A stretch of DNA of 64,000 nt from Segetibacter aerophilus (GTDB lineage: Bacteria > Bacteroidota > Bacteroidia > Chitinophagales > Chitinophagaceae), in contig NZ_BJYT01000001.1 of NCBI RefSeq assembly GCF_007991655.1, positions 372,001 through 436,000 of the forward strand, read 5' to 3'. The notes below the pieces were generated by a model. It had not been told where the DNA came from. It saw only the letters and a list, made by a program, of their open reading frames with translations, and made no database searches. How positions within the stretch are numbered: position 1 is the stretch's first letter; the number at the start of each line of letters is the position of its first letter. Made by a program: the position numbers and the translations under genes. Shown in pieces: positions 8,060 through 23,247 of the stretch.

Positions 8060-9658
8060 ATGGAAAATGTGAGCATTATATTGATACTATTGTTCGGTAT
8101 CACTTTTTTAGGGTTATTGAGTAAACGCTACAACTTCCCGTTTCCTATTGTGCTGGTTTTGTCGGGCGTTTGCATCAGCCTGATTCCCGGACTACCCGTG
8201 GTTTTGCTGGATCCTACTATTGTATTTATTCTTTTTCTGCCACCGCTACTATATGCTGCTGCCTGGAATACCAGCTGGCACAACTTCAAAGCTTCTGTAA
8301 GACCTATCACTTTTGCCGCCGTTGGACTGGTATTTTTTACGACCGCATTAGTTGCATTGACCGCACACTTGCTAATACCGGGCGTAACCTGGCCACTTGC
8401 TTTTCTAATTGGCGCCATAGTTTCCCCGCCCGATGCAGTTGCTGCCACATCACTTACCAAAGGTTTAGGGCTGCACCCGAAGTTGATCACGATACTCGAA
8501 GGTGAAAGCCTCGTAAATGATGCGAGCGGTTTGATCGCTTATAAGTATGCCCTCGCTGCTATTGCTGCAGGAAACTTTTTCTTTTGGCAAGCGGGGCTGA
8601 ACTTTATAATTGTAGTGGGTGCAGGTATAGGCATCGGCTTGTTGATTGGCTACCTTTTATACGTGATCCATAAAAAATTTGTTTGTGACTCTGTTATCGA
8701 AGTAACACTTACCATTCTTGCTCCCTTTGCCTCATACCTACTTGCCGAACACTTTCATTTTTCAGGTGTGCTTGCTGTCGTTACTACAGGGCTATACCTG
8801 TCTTTCCGTTCAGGACAAATATTTACAAATGAGAGTAGGATAATGACTTACTCTGTTTGGGAAGTGGTCGTATTTATATTAAACAGCCTTATTTTCATTT
8901 TACTTGGCCTGCAGCTACGAAGCGTAATGGAAGGTATAAAGGAATATCCTTCGGGGGCGTTGGCACTCTATGGAATCGTATTAAGTGCGGTAGTGATCCT
9001 GGTAAGATTTATATGGGTTTTGCCAGCTGCAATGCACCGTTTGTATATCACTAAAAACACCGTAAAGAAGGAGCAGTTTGACCGCCGTAATATGGTTGTC
9101 TTTGGTTGGGCAGGAATGCGGGGAGTAGTGTCTATGGCGGCAGCTTTGGCATTACCACTTACCATTCAGAACAACGTACTCTTCCCCCATAGGAACCTGG
9201 TCATTTATCTTACCTTCTGCGTTATCTTATCTACCCTTATACTGCTCGGTTTTACCCTGCCATGGATTATTAAAAAATTAAAAATCCCCCAGTATTCTAT
9301 TGCTGCAGAGGAATATGAAGTAAGAACCAATGTAGTAGCCGAAACAATATCGCATATAGAAGAGAACCTTTCCTTATTACCTGATGAACTGCTCAATAAC
9401 ATTAAAAGTAAGTACGAAGTAAAATACAACCGGCTGCAAAAAACAGACTTACCCTCCAATTATTTCGGGCAAGGAAAAACGCTTGCAGGAAACATTTTTA
9501 ATGAATTTACCAAATTACAATTAGACCTGATAGGTGTCGAACGACAGGTGATTGAGCGCCTACATTTGCAGGGAAAGACAAGTGATGAAATACTGAGAAA
9601 GCTTGAGAAAGAACTTGACCTGGAAGAAACGCGGTTACAGTTAGAAATGTATCATTAA
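8060..9658 (+). CDS. Na+/H+ antiporter, CPA1 family
   Basis: The ATG at 8060 places the first membrane helix (VSIILILLFGITFLGLLS) right at the N-terminus; a longer frame from 8021 adds 13 residues that do not look membrane-inserted. The protein then has 532 residues with about 12 hydrophobic segments. Motifs typical of CPA1 exchangers are visible: SPPDAVAATSL, and GESLVNDASGLIAYKYA with the Asn-Asp pair of the ion site. A cytoplasmic helical tail of about 130 charged residues follows (residues about 405-532). The likely role is proton-driven Na+ (or K+) export at the inner membrane for pH and salt balance. It appears monocistronic after the terminator at 7869-7913. Confidence 0.9.
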   Translation: MENVSIILILLFGITFLGLLSKRYNFPFPIVLVLSGVCISLIPGLPVVLLDPTIVFILFLPPLLYAAAWNTSWHNFKASVRPITFAAVGLVFFTTALVALTAHLLIPGVTWPLAFLIGAIVSPPDAVAATSLTKGLGLHPKLITILEGESLVNDASGLIAYKYALAAIAAGNFFFWQAGLNFIIVVGAGIGIGLLIGYLLYVIHKKFVCDSVIEVTLTILAPFASYLLAEHFHFSGVLAVVTTGLYLSFRSGQIFTNESRIMTYSVWEVVVFILNSLIFILLGLQLRSVMEGIKEYPSGALALYGIVLSAVVILVRFIWVLPAAMHRLYITKNTVKKEQFDRRNMVVFGWAGMRGVVSMAAALALPLTIQNNVLFPHRNLVIYLTFCVILSTLILLGFTLPWIIKKLKIPQYSIAAEEYEVRTNVVAETISHIEENLSLLPDELLNNIKSKYEVKYNRLQKTDLPSNYFGQGKTLAGNIFNEFTKLQLDLIGVERQVIERLHLQGKTSDEILRKLEKELDLEETRLQLEMYH

Positions 9659-9842
9659 TTGCAAGGTCATCCACAAAGGCAGTCTTAGGTACGATCAATT
9701 CAAACCCCCTTAATTTAGCTTGCGTTATAAAGGCAATTGGCTGTTTTTGTTGATCAAGTACGATATTGTTTAAAACAGTTAATTTTCCGCTTCAAAAATT
9801 CTTACCCTTAATTTTTTGATACTCAAATCTTAATATCGCCAA

Positions 9843-12302
9843 ATGAGAAAGGTAGCCTTCATCTTTTTATTGTTCCTTGATTCCGTAATCTATTCGCAAA
9901 ACAATCAAACCTTGAAGCTTTGGTATAACAAGCCTGCAGGCAAAACATGGGAGAACGCTTTACCTATTGGAAACGGCAGATTAGGTGCCATGATTTATGG
10001 TAATGTTGAAAAAGAAACGATACAGTTAAACGAGCATACCGTTTGGAGCGGCAGTCCAAACCGTAACGATAATCTGTTGGCCATTGACTCTTTAGCTGCT
10101 ATCCGCCAGCTGATATTTGAAGGCAAACAAAAAGATGCTGAAAGATTGGCCAACAGAGTCATCATTACTAAGAAATCGCACGGACAAAAATTTGAACCGG
10201 TTGGTAGCCTGCAACTTACTTTTAGCGGCCATGATAATTTCTCAAACTATGGTCGGGAACTAGATATAAAAAGAGCGGTAACGAAAACTTCGTATACCGT
10301 GGGAGACGTGACCTACACCAGGGAAGCACTCGCTTCATTTCCCGACCGGGTCATTGCCATGCGGTTGACGGCAAGCAAACCTGGGAGCATTTCATTTACT
10401 GCTTCTTTTACTACGCCTCAAAAAAGAGCAACAATCAAAACAACAGCATCTAAAGAACTCACCATTTTTGGTACTACTTCTGATCACGAAACGGTGAAAG
10501 GAATGTTGAATTACAAGGGTATTGTACGAATGAAGCCGGAAGGAGGTGCGCTTACAGCAAATGATACCTCTGTTACAATCAGCAATGCGAATGCAGTAAC
10601 GGTGTATATTTCTATAGCAACCAACTTTAATAATTATCATGATATTACCGGTGATGAAAATGTAAGAGCAGCAGGCTATCTCGATAAAGCATTTCCGAAA
10701 TCTTTCGCTACTATTTTACCGGCTCACGTGGCAGCTTATCAAAAATATTTTAACAGGGTACGATTAGATCTTGGAACTGCTGCAACCACTAATCTTCCTA
10801 CAGACGAAAGGTTGAAAGCCTTTAATTCAACGAACGATCCACAGTTTGTAAGTCTCTATTACCAGTATGGCCGCTACCTGCTGATTTCTTCATCTCAACC
10901 TGGTGGCCAGGCGGCGAACCTCCAGGGGATATGGAATGATAAACTCAATGCGCCATGGGATAGCAAATACACCATCAACATCAATGCAGAGATGAACTAT
11001 TGGCCCGCCGAAAAAACGAACCTTGCAGAGTTGCACGAACCGTTTCTTACAATGGTAAAAGAAATGTCTGAGACGGGGCAACAGACAGCAAAAGAAATGT
11101 ATGGCGCAAGAGGTTGGATGGCACATCACAACACGGATATGTGGCGGGCAACAGGGGCTGTAGATGGAGCTACTTATGGCGTCTGGAATAACGGCGGTGG
11201 CTGGACAAGTCAACATCTTTGGGAACATTACCTTTACGGCGGCGACAAATCTTACCTCGCTTCAGTTTACCCCACATTGAAAGGCGCTGCCCGGTTTTAT
11301 GCTGATTTCCTGGTAGAACATCCCAAGTATCATTGGCTGGTGCTTTGCCCGGACGAGTCGCCTGAAAATGCACCGAAAGCACACCAGAATTCTGCTTTAG
11401 ATGCGGGAGTAACCATGTCAAACCAAATCGTTTTTGATGTGTTCAGTACTGCAATTAATGCCGCTCAAATTTTAAATAAAGACAAGACTTTTGTTGATAC
11501 TCTAAAGAATATGCGTAGCCGTTTGGCGCCTATGCATGTTGGACAGTACAGCCAGTTACAGGAATGGTTGGATGATGTGGACGATCCAAAAGATAATCAC
11601 CGCCATATCTCTCATCTATACGGGTTGTTTCCTTCAAATCAAATTTCTCCGTATCGCACGCCCGAATTATACAATGCATCGAGGAATACTTTGATCCAAA
11701 GAGGCGATGTATCCACCGGCTGGAGTATGGGTTGGAAGGTAAATTGGTGGGCTAGAATGCTAGATGGTAACCATGCATATAAGCTTATTCAAAATCAGCT
11801 TTCCCCTGTCGGTACTAACCCGGGTGGAGGCGGAACCTATAACAACCTTTTTGATGCCCATGCGCCTTTCCAGATTGATGGCAATTTCGGCTGTACGTCG
11901 GGAATCACGGAAATGCTGATGCAAAGTGCCGACGGTGCGCTGCATTTGCTTCCGGCGCTTCCGGACGTTTGGCAAAAAGGTAACATTAGCGGAATAAGGG
12001 CAAGGGGCGGCTTTGAAGTGGTGAGGCTTGAATGGCGCGACGCCAAATTGGTAAAGGTGGTTGTGCGCTCAAATCTTGGAGGAAACCTGCGTTTGCGCGT
12101 TCCAAATGCATTAAAAGTAAGCGGGGCAGGTTCATTAAAAAAAGCAACCGGCACAAATGCAAATCCTTTTTACAAGACAGAAGAAACAGCCACGCCAATT
12201 GTATCACCTAATGCTACCAATACACCTTTGCAATTAAAAGAAACGTTATTGTACGACCTGCCAACGCAAAGTGGAAAAGTATATACGCTGGTCGCAGGAT
12301 AA
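9843..12302 (+). CDS. Secreted glycoside hydrolase family 95 (alpha-L-fucosidase / alpha-L-galactosidase type)
   Basis: The product has 819 residues with a signal peptide ([19 protein letters not shown]). The opening [20 protein letters not shown], then [19 protein letters not shown], is the standard GH95 N-terminus. Catalytic landmarks are kept: [13 protein letters not shown] (two Asn near residues 380-382), CPDESPEN with the acid Glu near 504, and QIDGNFG with the Asp near 678. GH95 enzymes are inverting and release alpha-1,2-linked fucose or L-galactose from glycans such as xyloglucan. It is the first gene of a same-direction run with two GH43 and two CE1 genes. The exact substrate cannot be read from sequence. 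Confidence 0.93.
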   Translation: MRKVAFIFLLFLDSVIYSQNNQTLKLWYNKPAGKTWENALPIGNGRLGAMIYGNVEKETIQLNEHTVWSGSPNRNDNLLAIDSLAAIRQLIFEGKQKDAERLANRVIITKKSHGQKFEPVGSLQLTFSGHDNFSNYGRELDIKRAVTKTSYTVGDVTYTREALASFPDRVIAMRLTASKPGSISFTASFTTPQKRATIKTTASKELTIFGTTSDHETVKGMLNYKGIVRMKPEGGALTANDTSVTISNANAVTVYISIATNFNNYHDITGDENVRAAGYLDKAFPKSFATILPAHVAAYQKYFNRVRLDLGTAATTNLPTDERLKAFNSTNDPQFVSLYYQYGRYLLISSSQPGGQAANLQGIWNDKLNAPWDSKYTININAEMNYWPAEKTNLAELHEPFLTMVKEMSETGQQTAKEMYGARGWMAHHNTDMWRATGAVDGATYGVWNNGGGWTSQHLWEHYLYGGDKSYLASVYPTLKGAARFYADFLVEHPKYHWLVLCPDESPENAPKAHQNSALDAGVTMSNQIVFDVFSTAINAAQILNKDKTFVDTLKNMRSRLAPMHVGQYSQLQEWLDDVDDPKDNHRHISHLYGLFPSNQISPYRTPELYNASRNTLIQRGDVSTGWSMGWKVNWWARMLDGNHAYKLIQNQLSPVGTNPGGGGTYNNLFDAHAPFQIDGNFGCTSGITEMLMQSADGALHLLPALPDVWQKGNISGIRARGGFEVVRLEWRDAKLVKVVVRSNLGGNLRLRVPNALKVSGAGSLKKATGTNANPFYKTEETATPIVSPNATNTPLQLKETLLYDLPTQSGKVYTLVAG

Positions 12303-12607
12303 TAGGGTTGTTAAAGGGAATGGACGTTTTTAATAGGAAAAAGATTTTTGACGAATATTTGAAGTGTTGTTTTTATACAAGTCGACTAGGTAACAAGCTT
12401 TTAAAAAAGCCGCTATAAAAAGATACAGCACAAGTGAGTGACACAACCGCACCCCGGCTAAAGAACAAATGCTGGTTTCCAAAAAATAACCATCTTATGG
12501 CAGCAGCCTTCAAAATGAACATTTGTTTCTATAATTTGAGCAAGTGAGTGACTAAAAGAAAATACATTGCTATAGTTTTACTTGCTTATAACAAATATGC
12601 TGTAGAA
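12303..12607. other. 305-bp gap between the GH95 and GH43 genes
   Basis: It holds one copy of the dispersed intergenic repeat (12431-12447, minus orientation) and a second partial echo, CAAGTGAGTGAC, at 12541-12552 that overlaps a possible but unlikely longer start of the GH43 gene. A short hairpin GCTTTT/AAAAGC lies near 12400. No strong terminator was seen, so read-through from GH95 into GH43 is possible. Confidence 0.5.
12431..12447 (-). repeat. Dispersed intergenic repeat copy
   Basis: CAAGTGAGTGACACAAC is the reverse complement of GTTGTGTCACTCACTTG, the core shared with 5712, 26601, 42619 and others. No facing partner arm was recognised near this copy. Confidence 0.6.
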
Positions 12608-15914
<3,307 letters not shown>

Positions 15915-15949
15915 CAAGGTGAGGTTCGAAAGGGATTTGTCAAAAATAG

Positions 15950-17920
<1,971 letters not shown>

Positions 17921-18031
17921 ACCCTCTTTCCAAGACCCCGTTATCTATAACTGATCGTACTTTAAATGTTTTTTATTGCAAAAGCAATTTTCAAGAAAAA
18001 AGGCATTAGAAACACAAGCCACAAAAAAGGA

Positions 18032-19603
18032 ATGATAAGAAAATTAATCTTCGTCTTCGCAGTATTCTTTGTGCAAGCTTTAGATGCTCAGCAAAATCTA
18101 GCACGTAACCCGATCCTCTATGCTGACGTTCCTGACATGTCGATGGTGCGTGTTGGCGATACTTATTACATGAGCAGTACCACAATGCATATGAGCCCCG
18201 GTTTGCCCATCATGAAATCGAACGACTTGGTAAACTGGAAGTTGGTAAGCTATGCTTATGATACGTTGGTTAGTAATGATGAAATGAACCTTAATAACGG
18301 TAAGTCCACTTATGGAAGAGGCTCATGGGCTAGCAGTTTACGCTATCATAATGGCACCTATTATGTTTCCACGTTTGCAGCAACAAGTGGTAAAACACAT
18401 ATTTATTCAACAAAAGATATCGAAAAAGGTCCCTGGAAGGCTCAGTCGTTTAAACCATCTTATCATGACCATTCCTTGTTTTTCGATGATGATGGTAAAG
18501 TGTACCTAATATGGGGCGCTGGTAAATTGAGTATCGTTGAATTAAAGGATGATTTCTCTGGCGTAAAAACTGGGACGGAACAAGTGCTGATTGAGAATGC
18601 AAGTGCGCCATCAGGCAACGGAGGTCTGGCCGCAGAAGGCTCGCAATTATTTAAGGTAAATGGAAAATATTATCTCTTTAATATCACCTGGCCAAGAGGA
18701 GGGATGCGTACTGTTGTTATCCATCGTGCTGATAAAATTACCGGTCCCTGGGAGGGGAGAATTGGGCTTCAGGATTTGGGTGTAGCACAAGGTGGTTTGA
18801 TTAACACGCCTAAGGGTGAATGGTATGCCTACCTGTTTCGTGATAATGGTGCTGTTGGTCGTATTCCTTATCTAGTTCCAGTGAAATGGGAAGACGGATG
18901 GCCTGTATTGGGAGTGAATGGAAAAGTGCCTGAAACACTTGATCTTCCTGCAAACAAGTCCTTGATACCAGGCATTATCGCATCTGACGAATTCACCCTA
19001 AAAAAAGGCCAAACTACACTACCCCAAGTTTGGCAGTGGAACCATAATCCGGATAACAGGCTTTGGTCACTTTCACAACGAAAAGGTTTTCTCCGACTCA
19101 CAACCGGAAGACTTGATACCTCTTTTCTACTAGCAAGAAATACTCTAACGCAACGGACTATTGGACCTGTTTGTTCCGGTTCTACCATGCTCGACATATC
19201 AAATATGAAAGATGGTGATTTCGCAGGCTTGTGTTTGTTGCAAAAAAATTATGGGCTTGTTGGGGTAAGAGTGGAGGGAGATAAAAAATCAGTTGTTATG
19301 ATCAATGCAACTGCTGGAAAGCCCATAGAAGCAGCGGTTGTCCCGTTCATCGAAAAGGCCATTTATTTCAAAGCCGAATGTGACTTCACTAATAAAAAAG
19401 ATGTTGCGGACTTCTTCTACAGCTTCGACGGAAAAGATTGGAAAACGATAGGCACCCAGTTAAAGATGTCGTATACACTCCCTCACTTTATGGGTTACCG
19501 TTTTGGCCTGTTTAACTACGCCACCAAAAACACTGGCGGTTTTGCCGATTTTGATTTCTTTCGTATCAGTGACCAGATTATCAATAAAAGTCCAGGTTTA
19601 TAA
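18032..19603 (+). CDS. Secreted GH43 enzyme (beta-xylosidase / arabinofuranosidase type)
   Basis: The ATG at 18032 starts a good signal peptide (MIRKLIFVFAVFFVQALDAQ); the frame extends to 17966 but those residues are basic and unlikely to be used. The catalytic domain shows YADVPDMSMVRVGDTYYMSS (general base Asp), HDHSLFFDDDGKVYLIWG (pKa-modulating Asp near residue 145) and AAEGSQLF (acid Glu near 202). A C-terminal beta-sandwich (about 320-520) ending in FADFDFFRIS resembles the accessory domain of GH43 xylosidases. It differs clearly from the other GH43 here and lacks a CBM6. It is the last of the five plus-strand carbohydrate genes; a convergent gene follows. Confidence 0.92.
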   Translation: MIRKLIFVFAVFFVQALDAQQNLARNPILYADVPDMSMVRVGDTYYMSSTTMHMSPGLPIMKSNDLVNWKLVSYAYDTLVSNDEMNLNNGKSTYGRGSWASSLRYHNGTYYVSTFAATSGKTHIYSTKDIEKGPWKAQSFKPSYHDHSLFFDDDGKVYLIWGAGKLSIVELKDDFSGVKTGTEQVLIENASAPSGNGGLAAEGSQLFKVNGKYYLFNITWPRGGMRTVVIHRADKITGPWEGRIGLQDLGVAQGGLINTPKGEWYAYLFRDNGAVGRIPYLVPVKWEDGWPVLGVNGKVPETLDLPANKSLIPGIIASDEFTLKKGQTTLPQVWQWNHNPDNRLWSLSQRKGFLRLTTGRLDTSFLLARNTLTQRTIGPVCSGSTMLDISNMKDGDFAGLCLLQKNYGLVGVRVEGDKKSVVMINATAGKPIEAAVVPFIEKAIYFKAECDFTNKKDVADFFYSFDGKDWKTIGTQLKMSYTLPHFMGYRFGLFNYATKNTGGFADFDFFRISDQIINKSPGL

Positions 19604-19694
19604 TAGACCGCTTGAGACTTTTAAGTGTAACCCTATTCCAATTTAAAGGAGTAAGATATTATCGACTCTGTTGTACTGCTATTTGCCTTGCAGT

Positions 19695-21002
19695 TTAATC
19701 TCTTATCAATAAACCCGCTGGTATTTTGCTTTCAGCAGAAGGAAAGGAGAAACCCAATAATTTAGAAACAGCCGGTGCTATATCCCTTACATTCATAACC
19801 GGTATCACACCGCCTTTTTTTATGCCAGGACCGAACGCCACAAAACCTGTTTGTATTTCATGAAAATCAGGGAAATAACCGTGAGCACCACCTTTACCTC
19901 GCTTTGTTGCATCACCGGTAGCCGCATTGCCAAATGAGGCTCCGTTTTCACCTGTTAAAGCTAAAGCCACTTCAGGATTTGCCCCTGCTGCATCTAACTG
20001 CCTACGGTCGATAATCTTAAATAATTTTTTCTCTTCTTCCGGTAATTTTGAAAGCATTTCCTTTACCTGGTCGAGCGTTTTCGAATCGTTTTTATCTTTC
20101 AGATACAAGTATGCAGAACCGCCTACTGTATAGAACTGAGCTTTCCAGTCATCTTTTTTAATATCGGTCAAAAGGCCTGCCTTCGCGAGCCAAACATTCG
20201 GACTTACATTTGTTTTTACATCCACAAACCCATGGTCTCCTGTCACGATCAAAACCGTATTGTTCCAGATGCCCTCCTCTTTTAAAGCGTTTATAACAAT
20301 CCCAACAGCCTGGTCTGCGTCTTTAACGGCTGCCTTCAACACATCCCCTTCACGTCCTTCCTGGTGTTCTATGTGGTCCACCCAAAAAAAGTGAATCGTC
20401 ATCAGGTTCGGTTTATCTTTCTTAATCACATACGCTGCTATTTTAGCTACATTTTCATCTTTTCCCCATTCAACTTTTTCGGCACCATTAAACACTTCCT
20501 TTTTTATTGTATTTACAAAGCCTTCAGGTTTGCTGTATTGTTCGCGAACTCCTTCTCCCATACTGCCGATGTCAGGAATGTTATACGAAACGGGTGCGTC
20601 AGCAGAAACAGGCCAGAACAGTGCTGTAGCTTTCAAGCCCTTGGCCTGTGCCGCTCCCCACAGAGTGGGCGTCTTTATTTGACTTGTATTCCAGTATATC
20701 TTCCCGGTTGAACCAGTAGGTTCAAACATGTTGTTGTAATAGATACTATGTTTTACCGGTTGAACCCCTGTTACAATGGTGGTATGCGAAGGATACGTCA
20801 TTGATGGAAAAACACTATTCATGCCTTTAGTATGGGCACCATCTTTCATCAAACCACGAATATTTGGCGCATCCCACTTTTCATCGAGGTAAAAATCCGG
20901 GCGGAAGCCATCGATGGTTATCAGGATAACATGTTTCACCTGCTGCGAACGCAACTGCAAAACAAGAAAGGAAACAAGAAATAAAAGAGAAGCCTTTTTC
21001 AT
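19695..21002 (-). CDS. Secreted NPP-type alkaline phosphatase superfamily phosphodiesterase
   Basis: The protein has 435 residues with a signal peptide (MKKASLLFLVSFLVLQLRSQ). The alkaline phosphatase/nucleotide pyrophosphatase fold is marked by HVILITIDGFRPDF (metal Asp), the nucleophile region SVFPSMTYPSHTTIVTG (Thr), WVDHIEHQ (metal Asp/His), VTGDHGF (Asp-His) and a later GGAHGYFPD (His). Members cleave phosphodiester or pyrophosphate bonds in nucleotides or lipids with two zinc ions, here in the periplasm or outside. It is transcribed convergently to the carbohydrate cluster and divergently from the VOC gene, so it is probably a stand-alone gene. The substrate is not predictable. Confidence 0.9.
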   Translation of the reverse strand: MKKASLLFLVSFLVLQLRSQQVKHVILITIDGFRPDFYLDEKWDAPNIRGLMKDGAHTKGMNSVFPSMTYPSHTTIVTGVQPVKHSIYYNNMFEPTGSTGKIYWNTSQIKTPTLWGAAQAKGLKATALFWPVSADAPVSYNIPDIGSMGEGVREQYSKPEGFVNTIKKEVFNGAEKVEWGKDENVAKIAAYVIKKDKPNLMTIHFFWVDHIEHQEGREGDVLKAAVKDADQAVGIVINALKEEGIWNNTVLIVTGDHGFVDVKTNVSPNVWLAKAGLLTDIKKDDWKAQFYTVGGSAYLYLKDKNDSKTLDQVKEMLSKLPEEEKKLFKIIDRRQLDAAGANPEVALALTGENGASFGNAATGDATKRGKGGAHGYFPDFHEIQTGFVAFGPGIKKGGVIPVMNVRDIAPAVSKLLGFSFPSAESKIPAGLLIRD

Positions 21003-21139
21003 TGTTGTTGGGTTATAGATTATGTTTTATACAAATGGCAGAAAGACAATTTAGTACTTTAATCCATTACCTAAAAAAGCTGATGGTGTGTTCTGCGGAA
21101 CGCTTAAATATTTTTTGGGATAAGAGTAAAAAATGCGTC

Positions 21140-21166
21140 TTGAAGATACTTCATAAATTTACTTTG
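21140..21166 (+). promoter_or_regulatory. Possible Bacteroidota promoter for the VOC gene
   Basis: TTG at 21140-21142 and TTACTTTG at 21159-21166, one mismatch from TAnnTTTG, with a 16-bp gap that is slightly short. It is the best candidate in the divergent gap 21003-21246, but weak. Confidence 0.3.
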
Positions 21167-21246
21167 GGTTCGTCGATCTAGTAAATACTTTAATAGTTGC
21201 AGTAAACGTAAATATCAATACCTTATAAGCCTTAATCATAATCAAA

Positions 21247-21774
21247 ATGAAAATAAGAATATTATTAAGTCTCGCATTTGTGGTGACATTTGGACTTGGT
21301 TTCGCGTTCAAGTCGTTCATGACAAAAGAAGACCCAGAACAGCCTTCCATAAGAAAAGCAACGGGTATCGGAGGGATCTTCTTTAAGTGTAAGGATCCTA
21401 AAAAAATGAGAGAATGGTATCAAACTCATCTTGGTTTAAGCACCAATCAATACGGGGCTGTTTTTGAGTGGAGGCAAGGTGAAGACACTACAAAAAAAGG
21501 TTTCAGCCAATGGAGCCCGTTTTCTGAAAAAACGAAATACTTCGAACCTTCAACAAAAGACTTTATGATCAACTATAGAGTGGAAAATTTGGAAGGGCTC
21601 GTTGAACAGCTTAGAAAAGACAGTGTATTAGTAGTGGATAAAATTGAAACGGTTGAGTACGGAAAGTTTGTTCATGTGATGGATATAGAAGGTAACAAGA
21701 TCGAACTATGGGAGCCAAATGATTTAGAATTTGAAAAGCTCGGTAAAAAAATAGGCGCCAGGACTACCAAATAA
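21247..21774 (+). CDS. Glyoxalase/bleomycin-resistance (VOC) superfamily protein with N-terminal signal or anchor
   Basis: The protein has 175 residues. A hydrophobic N-terminus (MKIRILLSLAFVVTFGLGFA) suggests export or an N-terminal membrane anchor, which is less common in this superfamily. The VOC domain (about 38-160) shows GGIFFKCKDPKKMREWYQTH, LGLSTNQYG and a closing FVHVMDIEGNKIELWEPND with the typical metal-binding Glu. VOC proteins include glyoxalases, dioxygenases and resistance proteins; no specific reaction can be assigned. It is followed 42 bp later by the small RNAP-alpha-CTD-like gene in the same direction. Confidence 0.8.
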   Translation: MKIRILLSLAFVVTFGLGFAFKSFMTKEDPEQPSIRKATGIGGIFFKCKDPKKMREWYQTHLGLSTNQYGAVFEWRQGEDTTKKGFSQWSPFSEKTKYFEPSTKDFMINYRVENLEGLVEQLRKDSVLVVDKIETVEYGKFVHVMDIEGNKIELWEPNDLEFEKLGKKIGARTTK

Positions 21775-21816
21775 CTTAGGATAAGATTAAGGCTAAGCCG
21801 CTTTGAAAACAAAAAA

Positions 21817-22119
21817 ATGGCATCTTCAAAGAAACTATTAAGAACTTGTCCCACAGGACACAAATATTATAAAAGTAGCGATTGCCCTAGCTGCCCGGTT
21901 TGTGAAGAGGAACGCAAGCCCGAAGAGAGTTTTCTTTCTCTACTTGTAGCACCCGCAAGACGAGCACTAGAAAATAAAGGGATAACAACGTTGCAGCAGC
22001 TTTGCAAATTCACCGAAAAAGAAATCTTACAGCTACATGGAATGGGACCAAGCACAATTCCAAAATTGAAAAAAGTTTTAAGCGAAAATGGATTAGACTT
22101 TAAAACGAAAAAATCATGA
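21817..22119 (+). CDS. Small zinc-ribbon plus RNAP alpha C-terminal-domain-like (helix-hairpin-helix) protein
   Basis: The protein has 100 residues. The N-terminal part has a likely zinc-binding set, CPTGHKYYKSSDCPSCPVC. The C-terminal part (about 45-98) reads LVAPARRALENKGITTLQQL then TEKEILQLHGMGPSTIPKLK, the helix-hairpin-helix fold of the RNA polymerase alpha-subunit C-terminal domain. Similar stand-alone proteins are common in Bacteroidota and other bacteria and may bind DNA or a protein partner; no defined function is known to me. It is not the real rpoA, which encodes a much longer protein. Confidence 0.75.
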   Translation: MASSKKLLRTCPTGHKYYKSSDCPSCPVCEEERKPEESFLSLLVAPARRALENKGITTLQQLCKFTEKEILQLHGMGPSTIPKLKKVLSENGLDFKTKKS

Positions 22120-22435
22120 AAATGTCTGGCTGTTTGAATACAAACTTTTACAGCTGCCCTAGGTCGGACCTTAAATCAACGGAGCTTCCTTTAGGCTAAA
22201 TACAATTATTGCATGAAAAACATTTATACTAAAGCATGTACAAATTGTTCCTGCACTACTCGTCATTTTACTGATTGCATTGCTTGTATTTGTTTTTAAA
22301 AAAACTTCTTTCTTCTTGTGTTCCCTGGCAGTTACATCTTAACGGCTTATCAATTGTTCTCTATCGTTGAGCAACTTTTATTAACTACGCCAGACATTCT
22401 TCTCCGTTAAATCTCTTTAATCACAAGAAAGAAAA

Positions 22436-22467
22436 TTTTGACATTAAAATATTTTCCTCTTTCTTTG
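22436..22467 (+). promoter_or_regulatory. Bacteroidota-type promoter of the TetR gene
   Basis: TTTTG at 22436-22440, a 19-bp gap, then TTTCTTTG at 22460-22467. The first element matches the -33 box and the second is one mismatch from the TAnnTTTG -7 box. The expected RNA start is near 22474, about 40 bp before the ATG, and falls within the operator sites. Confidence 0.55.
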
Positions 22468-22503
22468 GGGCCTTGGAAAATATTTTTTATAAATTATTTT
22501 CCA
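22448..22503 (+). promoter_or_regulatory. Likely TetR operator: three TATTTTCC half-sites
   Basis: AATATTTTCC (22448-22457) faces GGAAAATATT (22475-22484), a perfect 10-bp inverted repeat. TGGAAAATA (22474-22482) also faces TATTTTCCA (22495-22503), a perfect 9-bp inverted repeat. The sites overlap the spacer of the predicted promoter and the start of its transcript and end 10 bp before the TetR start codon. This arrangement fits autorepression. Confidence 0.6.
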
Positions 22504-22513
22504 GACAGAGCAG

Positions 22514-23158
22514 ATGAAGCAACAGATTTTACAGACATCACTTAACCAGTTCTTGAAATATGGCATTCGTAAAATGTCTATTCAAAAGCTGGTTGAGCCG
22601 TTAGGTATATCAACAAAAACAGTTTACAAGTACTTCAAAAACAAGGAGGACCTATTAGAAGAAGCGCTGCATCTTTATTATGCTCAGCAATACCAGCTGT
22701 TAGAGAATTATGCTGCTGCCCAAAACCCGGCTCACCTTCTTTTTGATGTATGGTTTACAGCGATAGAACAATCTAGTAATGTCAACACTGTTTTTTTTCG
22801 GGACTTGCATTACTACTATCCCGATCTGGAAAAAAAAATAGAAGTAATTATCGGTAAAAAATTCGACAAACAATTCATCGGAATAATAGGGAAGGGGATA
22901 CAGGAAGATATTTTTAGAGGCGACGTAGAACCGCAAATTGCGATGGAAGGGGTTTATGTTTTATACAATGCGATTGCTAAGAATGAACAATTTAAAGTTA
23001 AGGGGCATTCTACCCTTGATATATTATCAAACACCATTGGATTAACTATCAGGGGTATGTGCACAGCAAAAGGGTTGGAAGATCTAGATAGTCATATCCA
23101 AAGCGTTATAGAGTCAGGAGGCGTCAAGGTATTCCAGGAAACAATGGTGTTGTCATAA
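22514..23158 (+). CDS. TetR/AcrR-family transcription regulator
   Basis: The protein has 214 residues. The N-terminal TetR helix-turn-helix is clear: QILQTSLNQFLKYGIRKMSI followed by QKLVEPLGISTKTVYKYFKN and KEDLLEEAL. The remaining all-helical part is the effector-binding and dimer domain, which does not reveal its ligand. Inverted TATTTTCC sites overlap its own promoter, so autoregulation is likely. The next plus-strand gene, a small secreted protein 90 bp downstream, may be in the same transcript and a target. Confidence 0.9.
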   Translation: MKQQILQTSLNQFLKYGIRKMSIQKLVEPLGISTKTVYKYFKNKEDLLEEALHLYYAQQYQLLENYAAAQNPAHLLFDVWFTAIEQSSNVNTVFFRDLHYYYPDLEKKIEVIIGKKFDKQFIGIIGKGIQEDIFRGDVEPQIAMEGVYVLYNAIAKNEQFKVKGHSTLDILSNTIGLTIRGMCTAKGLEDLDSHIQSVIESGGVKVFQETMVLS

Positions 23159-23247
23159 TCGAATAACCGTCCAGCCTTATGTATTAGCTATATTTTATTT
23201 AATTAGAAATTTTCAATTTTTAAACATTCAGAAATACAAACAAGATC

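Larger units (their letters stand above)
22120..22513. other. 394-bp region upstream of the TetR gene
   Basis: The right end carries the promoter and operator listed separately. Around 22217-22342 there is an ATG-less open stretch whose translation is strongly hydrophobic (it includes IVPALLVILLIALLVFVF). It opens right after a TGA and has no start, so it is either a decayed membrane-protein fragment or chance. Nothing else is evident. Confidence 0.4.

Noticed and set aside
22213-22299. 28-codon Cys-rich open frame before the TetR gene
   Set aside because: Too short and unsupported; an overlapping frame has equally good hydrophobic coding-like pattern but no start.
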